From Timaviella obliquedivisa GSE-PSE-MK23-08B (GTDB taxonomy: Bacteria; Cyanobacteriota; Cyanobacteriia; Elainellales; Elainellaceae), in NCBI GenBank assembly GCA_019358855.1, contig JAHHII010000011.1, forward strand, positions 62,001-126,000: DNA of 64,000 nt, given 5' to 3'. Shown here in pieces: positions 26,064 to 35,027 of this stretch. The notes below the pieces were generated by a model, which was given only the letters and a program-made list of their open reading frames with translations, had not been told where the DNA came from and ran no database searches. How positions within the stretch are numbered: the first letter of the stretch is position 1; each line of letters begins with the position of its first letter. A program made the position numbers and the translations under genes.

Positions 26064-26390
26064 TTATACTTCTGAAGTGAGCGTTTTGATAAAGTGTTCC
26101 TGGTCTGCAAAAATTTCAAAGACCCGATCCATGCTAGTCAGTTCAAATAGCATCCTGACCTGTTGATTGACTGAGCAAACACAAAGCTTACCACCAGCAG
26201 AACGAACGGTCTTAAAAGCAGTCACTAATGCCGCCAGCCCAGAACTGTCCATAAACGTGACGTTGGTCAGATCTACCAAGATTAGCCTTGCCCCAGTCCC
26301 AACCACGTCGTTCAGTTCTCCTCGAAGTTGATGAGTCTGGTTTCCATCTAGTACACCAGCGGGTTGAATGACTTTGATATTCGTATCCAT
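26064..26390 (-). CDS. STAS domain anti-anti-sigma-like protein (RsbV/SpoIIAA type)
   Basis: A 108-residue single STAS domain. The segment LVDLTNVTFMDSSGLAALV contains the conserved Asp-Ser-Ser-Gly loop with the phosphorylatable serine. It begins MDTNIKVIQPAGVLDGNQT. It would be phosphorylated by the RsbW-like kinase (24278) and dephosphorylated by the REC-PP2C protein (24928), whose gene ends 5 bp away on the opposite strand. Convergent layout with the phosphatase gene means they are not co-transcribed. Confidence 0.92.
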   Translation of the reverse strand: MDTNIKVIQPAGVLDGNQTHQLRGELNDVVGTGARLILVDLTNVTFMDSSGLAALVTAFKTVRSAGGKLCVCSVNQQVRMLFELTSMDRVFEIFADQEHFIKTLTSEV

Positions 26391-26699
26391 AGGGAGGTTT
26401 CGAGGAGCACAGCCGATTATTTCTGTCCTATTCTCCCCTATCGCGACGCTTTAACGATCTAATTCATTAGCGCAATCTGTTCTTATACAGATTTGATAAA
26501 GATATTGTGGAGTATCAAACTGAATGGACGAACCCGCTAATGTTAGGAAGTCTAGTGGTAGGAAGTTTATCCAAGACTCATAGCCAGGGACAACGCGTTA
26601 GGTTAAGAGCATTGAATGCAGGCGTTTTTGTGGGAAACCTATCAGCATCACAACGTTAGAGTATTTGTTAAGCCTCAGAGATGTGTCAGGGTATTGTGC
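26391..26699. other. intergenic region before mrdA
   Basis: About 310 bp between the STAS gene and mrdA, which diverge. It should hold both promoters. Its right part (26616-26699) is open in the mrdA frame but has no ribosome binding site and looks unlike PBP2, so it is treated as leader. A short TAGGAAGT motif occurs twice (around 26542 and 26558). Confidence 0.45.
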
Positions 26700-28511
26700 A
26701 TGGCTAGTAGTCTTCCTCGTTTTTCTAACAAGCGTTTCACTACATCTCTTGTCAAACGATCGCGGGGTCGAGAGAGTATTGTCTGGCGATCGGCATTTCT
26801 TATGGGGGGCATCACACTCTTCATGGGAGTTTGTGTCTTTCGGCTGGGGCAACTTCAGCTTATTCAAGGCAAAAGCAACGCTCAACTTGCCGAACAAAAT
26901 CGCATTCGCCCCATGCCTCTCCCTGCCGACCGGGGCAACATCCGCGATCGCAATGGCAAACTCTTAGCCAGCAACCGGATTTCCCATGGGGTCTATCTCT
27001 GGCCCCGGCAACAAAGTCCTGAACAGTGGCAGCAAAGCGCAGTTAAACTCAGCCCGATTTTAGGCATTTCAGCGAAAGAAATTATTGAGCATATCCAAGA
27101 GCAGAAAGGCGGCTACAACTCTGTTTTGCCCGTTCGCATCAGTCAGCAAATTAGCCCAACGGCGATCGTTTCTTTGGCAGAGCAAGAGGAGCAGCTTCCC
27201 GGAGTAGAAGTTTTTGTGGGTTCAACCCGTTCTTACACCAATGGCGGATTGGCAGCCCATGTTTTAGGCTACATCGGCGAAGCATCGGAAGCCGATATAA
27301 AAGCCCACCCTAGCTATCCTAACGGGATGATCGTGGGGCAAATGGGAGTCGAGCGTTTAGCCAATGCCGAGTTGGAGGGTAAATGGGGCAAACGGATGGT
27401 CGAGGTTGATGCCCGCGACAAAGAAACCAGGTTACTGGGCATTGAACCTGCGGTGGGCGGTCGCGATGTGAAGCTCACCCTGAATATGGACATGCAGCAG
27501 GCAGCCGAAAAGGCGCTCAACGGCAGACGAGGAGCCGTAGTGGCGATGGATGTTAATACGGGTGAAGTTTTGGTCATGGCGAGTGCACCAACTTTTGATC
27601 CGGGTGCATTTACGCGACGGGTTTCCGATCGAGATTGGCAGCGTCTCCAGTCTGGCGATCAGCCGTTTCTCAATCGTGCTCTTCAAGGGTATCCACCTGG
27701 AAGCACCTTTAAGATTGTCACGGCAGCAGCGGGCATGGAATCGGGAAACTTCTCCCCTGACTCAACTCTCATGACTTCTGCCTTCATTAGCATGGGTGAT
27801 ACTAAGTTTTGGGAACATAGTAATTCGGGCTATGGCGTGATTGGCTTCCTAGATGCCTTTGCGTTTAGCAGTAATACCTTTTTCTATCAAGTAGGGTTGA
27901 AAACGGGTCCTGAAGCCATCTCAAAATGGGGCAAAAAGCTAGGCATTGGCTCAACCCACCTGGGGTTAGAAGGAGAGACACGCGGCAGCCTTCCCACTCC
28001 TGCCACTAAAGAAAAGATCTACGGTGAACCCTGGTATGGCGGCGATACAGTCAGCATGTCAATTGGGCAGGGATTGGCGCAAGCAACGCCCCTAGAATTG
28101 GCAGTGATGACGGCAGCGATCGCTAATCAGGGTTGGCTGGTTCAACCTCATTTATTAATGAGTAAAAATAAATCTGCTATCAACCAGCGAGTGGCTACAG
28201 GTCTATCTCCTGGCACCCTTAAAGCGATTCAACAAGGCTTGCTTGCTGTGGTGCAGAAAGGTACAGGACAAAGCCTCAACGATGGCTCTATTCCTTTGAC
28301 AGCCGGTAAAACAGGCACATCTGAGGTTGGGACTGGACGCGAACCGAACGCCATGTATGTAGGATACGCCCCCTATGACAAGCCTCAGATGGCGATCGCC
28401 GTTGTTGTCGAAAATGGCGGATACGGTGGCGTGGCAGCGATCCCCATTGCTCACGAAGTCTACAAGGTTTTCTTTCAACAAGCTAAACCTAGCAAGCCAG
28501 CTAAGCCGTAG
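26700..28511 (+). CDS. mrdA: penicillin-binding protein 2 (elongasome transpeptidase)
   Basis: A 603-residue class B PBP. One N-terminal transmembrane helix (FLMGGITLFMGVCVFRLGQL) is followed by the pedestal domain with RPMPLPADRGNIRDRNGK and the transpeptidase domain. Active-site motifs: SxxK in YPPGSTFKIVT, SxN in FAFSSNTFFYQ, and KTG in LTAGKTGTSEVG. The length and the MADRG-like RGNIRDRNG segment fit PBP2/MrdA, the elongation-specific enzyme working with RodA and MreBCD, which are encoded 8 kb away. Start at ATG 26700; the frame extends further upstream but without coding character. Confidence 0.92.
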   Translation: MASSLPRFSNKRFTTSLVKRSRGRESIVWRSAFLMGGITLFMGVCVFRLGQLQLIQGKSNAQLAEQNRIRPMPLPADRGNIRDRNGKLLASNRISHGVYLWPRQQSPEQWQQSAVKLSPILGISAKEIIEHIQEQKGGYNSVLPVRISQQISPTAIVSLAEQEEQLPGVEVFVGSTRSYTNGGLAAHVLGYIGEASEADIKAHPSYPNGMIVGQMGVERLANAELEGKWGKRMVEVDARDKETRLLGIEPAVGGRDVKLTLNMDMQQAAEKALNGRRGAVVAMDVNTGEVLVMASAPTFDPGAFTRRVSDRDWQRLQSGDQPFLNRALQGYPPGSTFKIVTAAAGMESGNFSPDSTLMTSAFISMGDTKFWEHSNSGYGVIGFLDAFAFSSNTFFYQVGLKTGPEAISKWGKKLGIGSTHLGLEGETRGSLPTPATKEKIYGEPWYGGDTVSMSIGQGLAQATPLELAVMTAAIANQGWLVQPHLLMSKNKSAINQRVATGLSPGTLKAIQQGLLAVVQKGTGQSLNDGSIPLTAGKTGTSEVGTGREPNAMYVGYAPYDKPQMAIAVVVENGGYGGVAAIPIAHEVYKVFFQQAKPSKPAKP

Positions 28512-28538
28512 CCAGCCAGCATAGGAGTATCCTACATT

Positions 28539-31349
28539 CTAGGTTTGAATCTCAGTAAACTTTACCATTGACATCCGAGAGTTTAGGGGAATGACAAGGG
28601 TACTCAGACTACGATTGTCTTCCATCGTAGATAGGTTGAATTCACCGCCAATCCGCTGCATTAAACCCTGGCAGATAGTAAGGTGCAATCCTGGCAGCTG
28701 ATCCAACAAAGAGGGCAACAGCAAATCGGTTGAACGTCCAGCTTGCAATGCCTCTAATAACTGGGGTTCTAATCGACCTTGGTCAGTCACAGACAAATCT
28801 AGAAAATTTGCATCCTTCTGACGACACCAAATGTCTAAGCGCCCGCCCACTGGAGAACGCGCACAGGCAAGAACTAAGATTTCGTGAAAAATGAATTCAA
28901 TTTTGGCGATGTCGCCATTGAGGTTAAGATTTGCCTCGTTATGGACTTGTAGCCAAAGCTGACGCTGCTTAAAGAGGACATCAACTCTCTCTAGCGCTTG
29001 CTTTAACAGACTGGCTAGAGAAATTGATGCATCATGCTCGTGGAACTGCCACTGCTCATGCTTTAGCAACGGAGCCATAGCTGAAAGCGTGCTGCCAAGG
29101 TAGCGGAGGATTTGGGGGTAGCGCAGATTTGAGGCTGTATCTGGCTGGCTGGGCAGTTCGTTCAGCCGCCGGATGCCCATGCCGAGAATACGGTAAACCT
29201 CTTCTAGGCGGCGTTGTTTGTACCAGTTAAGCTGTTCTAGGGTTTCTTTTTGAACCACTAGACTTGAGGTCAAGCCTAGGTTACGCCGACACCATGCCAA
29301 CTGGCTTGCCAAAATGCCTAGGACATTCATCTGATTGTCTGTCCAAGTGCGGTTCTGGCGATCGCCTACCAGAATTATTCCAGTTGGCTCATGGTCAGGG
29401 TCAGTCCGGAGCGCCAGCGCTAAAACCTGACCAATTTCAGAACCGCTCAACCAATAGCGAGTTTCGGGTGAAATTTCATCATGACCCAGCGATATCAGCC
29501 CGTCGGCTTGTAGCGCAGCTTGGATCAAGCTATCTGTTTGGGTCGGAATCAAAAGATCGGCGATTAAACCAAACTGTTGCTGCTGATTAACGACAGGCGC
29601 AACGACGCGAGCCGAAGTTCGACCGGGTTGCCAAGTTAAAAGCGCAACCAATGGGGCTTGCAGAATTTTAGCAATTTGCTGAGTCGCAACTTGCTCTAGA
29701 CGCTCCAAATCCTGAGTTTGCCGTAGGGTCGTGAGTCCCCATTGGACGGCTTGATAATTTTTTTGCAGTTGATCGGTTTGTCGTTGAAGCTGAATTTGAT
29801 GGGTTAATAAACCCACTTGTTGGCTAACAGTTTGGAATAGCTCCCGCTCAACATGGCTCCAACTCCGCGTTGCATCATCTCCAATGACAATCAATCCCTC
29901 TGGGGGTTTACCCACTGATGTATTACAAACGAGCAACGATCGCATTCCCAGGTCTAAAAACGTTTTGCGCCATGCTACTAGCTTTAGATCATCATCTAAG
30001 TTCTCAATGGCGATCGCCTCTAAACTTCGCTCCAACATTTGCCAATCGACCGGAGCAAGCCTCTCTAAAACAGTGGGCAAGGGGCGACGTTTGCCAGGAA
30101 GTTGGTTTTGATAAACAATCTCAAACTTTTTTAGGTCTTTGTTGTAAAGCAATACCAAAAACCGTTCTATCTTAAATCTCTGGCAGAGTTGTTCTGTGCA
30201 TTTTTTGAGGCTACTTTGCCAGTCTTCCTCACTGTGAAGCGCGCGTGACACTTCAGTCGTCAAGCCTTGGTCGAGCTTTACTTGTTGAATTGCCTTTTCT
30301 GTTTGATCTAACGGGGCAGTCAGTCCAACCAAATGAGCAGCCCCTCGCACAAAGTTTTTTTCTTCCTCTGTCCAAGTTTGGACTTTATTACCTTCCACCG
30401 ACAAAAAGCCTAGCAGTTCTCCTTGGTAGATGATGGGAGCCGCAATGAGCGATCGCGCCTGAATCATCTGCGTCAGTCGTCCTGTCTGATTTGCCTGCAA
30501 TAAATTCGCTGCATCTTCTATCGAGACTAATTGATCAGCGCCCATTGCATAGTAAAAGCTAGTGACTTCCTGGACTGAAATCTCTTCTGACGGCTTTCCT
30601 TCTCTCGCCATAAAGCCAATGCCTCGATTGCCCAATCGCTTCCAAAAATAGCGTCCTTTAGGTTCGTACCAGTAAATGCTGGTGCGATGAGGCATCATGA
30701 AGCGATGGGTTTCATCCACAATGGCTTCAAGCTGTCTTTGAAGATTGGGAAGCGATCGCAGTTTAGGCAAAAGGTTAAGTAATGGTTCGTCAAGGCGCTT
30801 AAGTTGTTGCCGCTGCTGGTCTGCCTCTAATAAATAAAGTGACTTTGCCAACTCTCCCAAAATCATCGATAGGCGAGTTTTTTCCTCAGCATGGGGAGAA
30901 GTGCCCCACAGCGCCGAACCTAGCAAAACTATCCCAAGACAAGTGTTTTTATAACGAATTGGGAAAAACACCGTTCCTTGAATATTGAACTTGCGAGCCG
31001 CAATACTCCACTCGCCGCCTCTGGATTCTTCTTGTAAGTTAGGAATTCCTAGGGGGTGTTGCTGTGCAAGCACTTGCTCTAGTAAGTTGCCTGGCGCTAC
31101 TGTAAATCGTTGTTTAAAGAAGCTTGGATCTCCTCCGGTTGAACAATTGCCACCTTTGCCCACCAACTGATGACTGCTGCGATCGTACCGACCGAGCCAA
31201 GCCACAGCATATTGTAGATCTGATTTGAGATACTCTAAAGTAACTCGAATCAATCCCTCTTCAGTCTCCTCTTCCCTTAGATCTTGAAGCGCAAGTTCTA
31301 AGGCGACGAGTTGTTTGTTATAGCTTACTGATTCTCTTTGCGAACCCAT
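28539..31349 (-). CDS. multi-GAF sensor protein with degenerate kinase-like C-terminus
   Basis: A 936-residue soluble protein. Four GAF-like domains can be discerned (about residues 25-180, 205-350, 385-530 and 555-690), each with the typical LLGFLSVEGN- or GLIVIGD-type strands. Residues 700-936 resemble the dimerisation and ATPase parts of a histidine kinase (GDIAKIEFIFHEILV, SVTDQGRLEP), but no phospho-accepting His in an H box is visible and the ATP-lid motifs are weak. It may bind a small ligand, bilin or cyclic nucleotide; no conserved chromophore Cys could be placed. It is convergent with mrdA. A regulatory protein of unknown output. Confidence 0.78.
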   Translation of the reverse strand: MGSQRESVSYNKQLVALELALQDLREEETEEGLIRVTLEYLKSDLQYAVAWLGRYDRSSHQLVGKGGNCSTGGDPSFFKQRFTVAPGNLLEQVLAQQHPLGIPNLQEESRGGEWSIAARKFNIQGTVFFPIRYKNTCLGIVLLGSALWGTSPHAEEKTRLSMILGELAKSLYLLEADQQRQQLKRLDEPLLNLLPKLRSLPNLQRQLEAIVDETHRFMMPHRTSIYWYEPKGRYFWKRLGNRGIGFMAREGKPSEEISVQEVTSFYYAMGADQLVSIEDAANLLQANQTGRLTQMIQARSLIAAPIIYQGELLGFLSVEGNKVQTWTEEEKNFVRGAAHLVGLTAPLDQTEKAIQQVKLDQGLTTEVSRALHSEEDWQSSLKKCTEQLCQRFKIERFLVLLYNKDLKKFEIVYQNQLPGKRRPLPTVLERLAPVDWQMLERSLEAIAIENLDDDLKLVAWRKTFLDLGMRSLLVCNTSVGKPPEGLIVIGDDATRSWSHVERELFQTVSQQVGLLTHQIQLQRQTDQLQKNYQAVQWGLTTLRQTQDLERLEQVATQQIAKILQAPLVALLTWQPGRTSARVVAPVVNQQQQFGLIADLLIPTQTDSLIQAALQADGLISLGHDEISPETRYWLSGSEIGQVLALALRTDPDHEPTGIILVGDRQNRTWTDNQMNVLGILASQLAWCRRNLGLTSSLVVQKETLEQLNWYKQRRLEEVYRILGMGIRRLNELPSQPDTASNLRYPQILRYLGSTLSAMAPLLKHEQWQFHEHDASISLASLLKQALERVDVLFKQRQLWLQVHNEANLNLNGDIAKIEFIFHEILVLACARSPVGGRLDIWCRQKDANFLDLSVTDQGRLEPQLLEALQAGRSTDLLLPSLLDQLPGLHLTICQGLMQRIGGEFNLSTMEDNRSLSTLVIPLNSRMSMVKFTEIQT

Positions 31350-31497
31350 GCCAACCTATCAGAATTTCCTGTGCTAATGCTGAAAAAATGCTTCTCTTAA
31401 GAAGCTTGAAACTCGAACTTTTGTCGTAGCGCCCCTTGGTTTTCCTAGAGTGCCCTTGGAAGGGAGAGTGCTATCTTTTAAGCTGTAAGCCCTTGGG

Positions 31498-32673
31498 GTG
31501 AGTGCATTGGATATTTATAAATCTGGGGTTCGTCCGCTTTTATTTCAAGGTTTGAAGATAGACCCTGAGCAAGCTCATCATCAAAGCCTTCAGTTTTTGG
31601 GCTGGCTTGATCAATACCGCGATCGCCCCCCGCTGAACCTTTTACGCCAACAAATTAAACGAACCTGCTGCTTTGAGCATCCGAGCCTAGAGCAATCTCA
31701 ATGGGGGATCAAGTTCCCTAACCCTCTTGGCATTGCGGCAGGGTTTGATAAGGACGGAGTTGCCGCCAATGTTTGGCAAGACTTCGGCTTTGGTTTTGCC
31801 GAACTCGGCACAGTCACCTTCCACGCGCAGCCTGGTAATTCTAAGCCTCGGATGTTCCGGTTACCGTTAGATGAAGCGGCTTTGAACCGGATGGGGTTTA
31901 ATAATTTGGGGGCGGCGGCTTTAGCAGAGCGGTTAGAAAGTTTGGCAGAGCGATTAAAAAGTAAGGGGGCGATCGCTCACCCGATTAGCATTCCAATTGG
32001 CATTAATTTAGGAAAGTCTAAAGTAACTGCCCTAGAGGATTCAGCGGCAGACTACTTAGGCAGCTTTCAACTGCTAAAGAACTTAGGTGATTATTTTGTA
32101 GTGAACGTGTCTTCTCCTAATACGCCAGGGTTGCGATCGCTCCAATCGACAGAGCAGCTTGAACCGATTTTGTCGACGCTTCAGCAAGAAAACTCTGCCC
32201 AAAAGCCCTTGTTTGTGAAAATAGCGCCTGATTTGGAGTGGGAGGCGATCGCCGCTGTCATTGAATTGGCACAAAGTCATCGACTCGCAGGTATCATTGC
32301 CACCAACACAACGATCCGCCGAGATCATCTTAAAACGCAGATCATTACGACGACTGGCAATCGAGTCAGCGAAGAAGCAGGCGGCATCAGCGGCGCACCC
32401 TTACGAGAGCGATCGACGGAGGTAATTCGGTTCATCTACCAGCAAACCAGAGGCACCCTACCGATTATTGGAGTGGGCGGCATTTTTACAGCGGATGATG
32501 CTTGGGAAAAGATTACGGCTGGAGCCAGTTTATTACAGGTTTATACAGGCTGGATTTACGAAGGGCCAGGAATGGTACAGCGAGTTTTGAAAGGGTTAGT
32601 TCAAAAGATAGAAGAACAGGGGTTAGAAAATATTGGCGAGGCGATCGGGCTGGGACACGATAGTAAACTTTAG
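31498..32673 (+). CDS. pyrD: quinone-dependent dihydroorotate dehydrogenase PyrD
   Basis: Fourth step of pyrimidine synthesis, membrane-associated and quinone-linked (class 2). The 391-residue protein has the N-terminal helical extension (about residues 1-45), [13 protein letters not shown], the catalytic serine region [16 protein letters not shown], and the FMN-binding ends [37 protein letters not shown] and [13 protein letters not shown]. It starts at GTG 31498. Length is slightly above the family average because of an inserted loop around residues 140-165. Confidence 0.94.
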   Translation: MSALDIYKSGVRPLLFQGLKIDPEQAHHQSLQFLGWLDQYRDRPPLNLLRQQIKRTCCFEHPSLEQSQWGIKFPNPLGIAAGFDKDGVAANVWQDFGFGFAELGTVTFHAQPGNSKPRMFRLPLDEAALNRMGFNNLGAAALAERLESLAERLKSKGAIAHPISIPIGINLGKSKVTALEDSAADYLGSFQLLKNLGDYFVVNVSSPNTPGLRSLQSTEQLEPILSTLQQENSAQKPLFVKIAPDLEWEAIAAVIELAQSHRLAGIIATNTTIRRDHLKTQIITTTGNRVSEEAGGISGAPLRERSTEVIRFIYQQTRGTLPIIGVGGIFTADDAWEKITAGASLLQVYTGWIYEGPGMVQRVLKGLVQKIEEQGLENIGEAIGLGHDSKL

Positions 32674-32798
32674 GGCAATAGTTTTAAGTTATATAAATTC
32701 TCCGTCTCGCATGATACGATTCGGGCGAGAACGAACTATAGGTTAATTTGTGGGAAAGCTCACCTCATGAAAGCCTGATAGCTTATGAAGTCGCTGCA

Positions 32799-33626
32799 AT
32801 GATTTACGCTTATGCCGGAATCGCTCTCATCCTCTTTTTAATGTCCTTCAAAATTTGCAATGAGTGGGATCGCCATGTTGTCTTTACGCTGGGTCGGTTT
32901 ACAAAAGTAACTAGACCAGGCTTGTATCTCTTAGTGCCGTTTTTGCAGAGTGTGAAACGTGTGGTTGATACGCGCATCATCACTTATACGGTGCCCCTGC
33001 AAAAAGGGTTGACAAAAGATAATATTCCAGTGGAAGTGGATGCGATCGTGTTTTACAAGGTCAATGATGTCAAAGCCTCGGTTTTGAACGTTGATGATTA
33101 CCACCGGGCGACTCAACTCTCTGTTCGGTCTGCCATCCGCGACATGGTTGGAAAATCACAGCTAGACGAACTTTTATCAGAGCGCGATAAAATTGGTGAC
33201 ATTGTTAGGGAACATACCTCGGAACTGGTTACGCAGTGGGGTTTGTTGATTGTTACGGTGGAAATTAAAGACGTGATTGTGTCAAAAGAACTGGAAGATG
33301 CGATCGCTAGAGAACCCGCAGCAGAAAGGGAAAAAAGAGCCAGATTGCTTCTGGCACAGGCAGAGGAACTGGCGGCAGATGCGATCGTTCGAGCTTCTCA
33401 CAAATATGCCAATGACCCAGTAGCGTTGCAGCTTCGATCGATGAATATGCTTTACGAAATGTGTATGGAAGGTAAATCAACGATGGTATTTGTGCCCACT
33501 ACAAATACTGGGAATGGGATGCCCAGCATCATTGGCATGGAGAGCGTGAAGGGGATGATCGAGCAACATCAACCGCGTGAGTTAAAGATAGAGACGCAGC
33601 CCGAACCGCTAGAGTTTCCAAACTGA
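32799..33626 (+). CDS. slipin/stomatin-like SPFH-domain membrane protein
   Basis: A 275-residue slipin. An N-terminal membrane segment (YAYAGIALILFLMSF) is followed by the SPFH/band 7 domain: EWDRHVVFTLGRFTKVTRPGL, RIITYTVPLQKGLTKDN, and SVRSAIRDMVGKSQLDELLSE. The end is a helical region REPAAEREKRARLLLAQAEELA. Slipins form oligomeric membrane microdomain scaffolds, often paired with an NfeD protease, which is not next to it here. ATG 32799 is preferred over GTG 32748. Single gene. Confidence 0.88.
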   Translation: MIYAYAGIALILFLMSFKICNEWDRHVVFTLGRFTKVTRPGLYLLVPFLQSVKRVVDTRIITYTVPLQKGLTKDNIPVEVDAIVFYKVNDVKASVLNVDDYHRATQLSVRSAIRDMVGKSQLDELLSERDKIGDIVREHTSELVTQWGLLIVTVEIKDVIVSKELEDAIAREPAAEREKRARLLLAQAEELAADAIVRASHKYANDPVALQLRSMNMLYEMCMEGKSTMVFVPTTNTGNGMPSIIGMESVKGMIEQHQPRELKIETQPEPLEFPN

Positions 33627-33750
33627 ACTGCTGTTTGCTGGACGTGGCGATCGCCCGATCGGGCAGTGGGGTTAGCGCAGATAGATACGCAAAGTATAGA
33701 TACAATGATGCGAATAAGCGATCGTTGATACCTCACCTAAAGCCTTCGAC

Positions 33751-34218
33751 ATGCAAGTACAATTCCGCGAATGTGATTTTTTTGACCTGTGGATTTGGTT
33801 AGAGTTCAGTACTGTGCCCTCGGAGATGGAACGTCAGTACGTTGAAGAGGTGTTTAACTCTCTGTTTCTATTAGGAAAGCTGGGCGGGTTTAATGCCGAG
33901 AACCTGCAAGTTCAAGACACTGGCATGGAAATTAGTTACATGGATTACGACCAAGATGCATCCAGCAATAGCTTCATGGCATTGATGCATAACCTTGGAG
34001 AATTTGAGTACAACGGCACTTGGGCACGGTGTTGGTTTGATATGGGCACCTCCGATGCGATCGCCCTTGATGTTCTAATCAATGCCCTGGAGCAACTTAA
34101 TAAAGATTACGTGACCATTGAGCGCTTAATTATTGGCGGAGAAAATGAAGATTGGACTATTCCTCAGAACAGGCGGCAAGACTTCGCAGATCTTCGCGAC
34201 GATGAAGACAATAACTAA
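33751..34218 (+). CDS. DUF3531 family protein
   Basis: A 155-residue acidic soluble protein of the DUF3531 family, found in cyanobacteria and plastids. Typical segments are QFRECDFFDLWIWLEFS, ISYMDYDQDASSNSFMA and NGTWARCWFDMGTSDAIALD. No function is established. The C-terminal tail is acidic (DLRDDEDNN). A factor-independent terminator follows. Confidence 0.9.
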   Translation: MQVQFRECDFFDLWIWLEFSTVPSEMERQYVEEVFNSLFLLGKLGGFNAENLQVQDTGMEISYMDYDQDASSNSFMALMHNLGEFEYNGTWARCWFDMGTSDAIALDVLINALEQLNKDYVTIERLIIGGENEDWTIPQNRRQDFADLRDDEDNN

Positions 34219-34247
34219 GCCTGAGAAACTAAGCTCAAGAAACTAAG

Positions 34248-34294
34248 CCTGAGAGAAGTAACTAGACAATCCTCTCAGGTGTCTTTTGTCTTTT
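34248..34294 (+). terminator. rho-independent terminator after the DUF3531 gene
   Basis: CCTGAGAG (34248-34255) pairs with CTCTCAGG (34272-34279) around a 16-nt loop and is followed by a T-rich stretch TGTCTTTTGTCTTTT to 34294. It lies between two convergent genes (DUF3531 and ssb), so it mainly serves the plus-strand gene. Confidence 0.7.
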
Positions 34295-34299
34295 ACACG

Positions 34300-34665
34300 T
34301 TAAAACTCATCATTTCCATAACTACTGCTTCCACCCGCCTCATTGTCGCGTTTAGAACCCAGTAGATCCAGGCGATCGACGCGAATCAACGGCTTAGAGC
34401 GACTAACGCCCGTACTCTTATCTTGCCAATAGTCAAACTTTAATGCGCCTGAAACCCCAATCAAGCTACCTTTGCGAACATAGTCAGCAGCAATTTGGGC
34501 GGGTTGTCCCCATACTTCTAACTCAAACCAATCTGGCTCATCGCTGTCTTTCCTGCGTCGTTTGACCGCAAGCGTAAATCGGCAAACCACACTACCCGAT
34601 TCAAAATACTTCACTTCAGGTTCTCTTCCGACCCGCCCAACCAAAGTTACCGAATTAAGACTCAT
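34300..34665 (-). CDS. ssb: single-stranded DNA-binding protein
   Basis: A 121-residue OB-fold protein starting MSLNSVTLVGRVGREPEVKY at ATG 34665, as SSB proteins do. Other typical segments are VVCRFTLAVKRR, WFELEVWGQPAQIAADYVRKG and LIGVSGALKFDYW. The C-terminus is short and ends YGNDEF; compared with the classical DDDIPF tip it keeps acidic residues and the final Phe. It could be the main Ssb or a shorter paralogue, since cyanobacteria often have two. The upstream part of the open frame is leader. Confidence 0.9.
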   Translation of the reverse strand: MSLNSVTLVGRVGREPEVKYFESGSVVCRFTLAVKRRRKDSDEPDWFELEVWGQPAQIAADYVRKGSLIGVSGALKFDYWQDKSTGVSRSKPLIRVDRLDLLGSKRDNEAGGSSSYGNDEF

Positions 34666-35027
34666 AATTATCCTCTTGCAGACCCATGGGATTTTGATAG
34701 TACAAAAGTACGAAATCCTGCATTTAGCTATTGTAATCAAACTGTTGATAAAGCGATCGCAAATTGCGCCTACAGTTATCTACAGAAGGATTAGAGTAAA
34801 ACGACTCAAATTTTTTCTGGTAAATATCTGCGCTAGGCAGATGAAGTGCACAAAATCGCCAAAACTGTCTGAATTGTTCTTCATTTTACAGTCATTTCAT
34901 TCAGGAGCCGTCAAGCTTTGGATGAAATGACTAGACTATGAGTGAAAAACGTAATAAGATCCACCATGGTATTTGGCGATCGTGCAATCTCCAATCAACC
35001 GTCTAGTTCTGGGAGCTTAGAAAGTTA
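34666..35027. other. divergent promoter region between ssb and mreB
   Basis: About 360 bp between the divergent ssb and mreB genes, with no coding frame of its own. It contains the 11-bp perfect inverted repeat listed at 34890-34932 and HIP1-like sites. Promoters of both genes must lie here. Confidence 0.5.
34890..34932. promoter_or_regulatory. 11-bp perfect inverted repeat upstream of mreB
   Basis: AGTCATTTCAT (34890-34900) and ATGAAATGACT (34922-34932) are perfect complements separated by 21 nt. They lie about 95 bp upstream of the mreB start. They could be an operator for a dimeric regulator (two half-sites about three helical turns apart centre to centre) or form a hairpin in the leader. 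The role is inferred only from symmetry and position. Confidence 0.5.
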
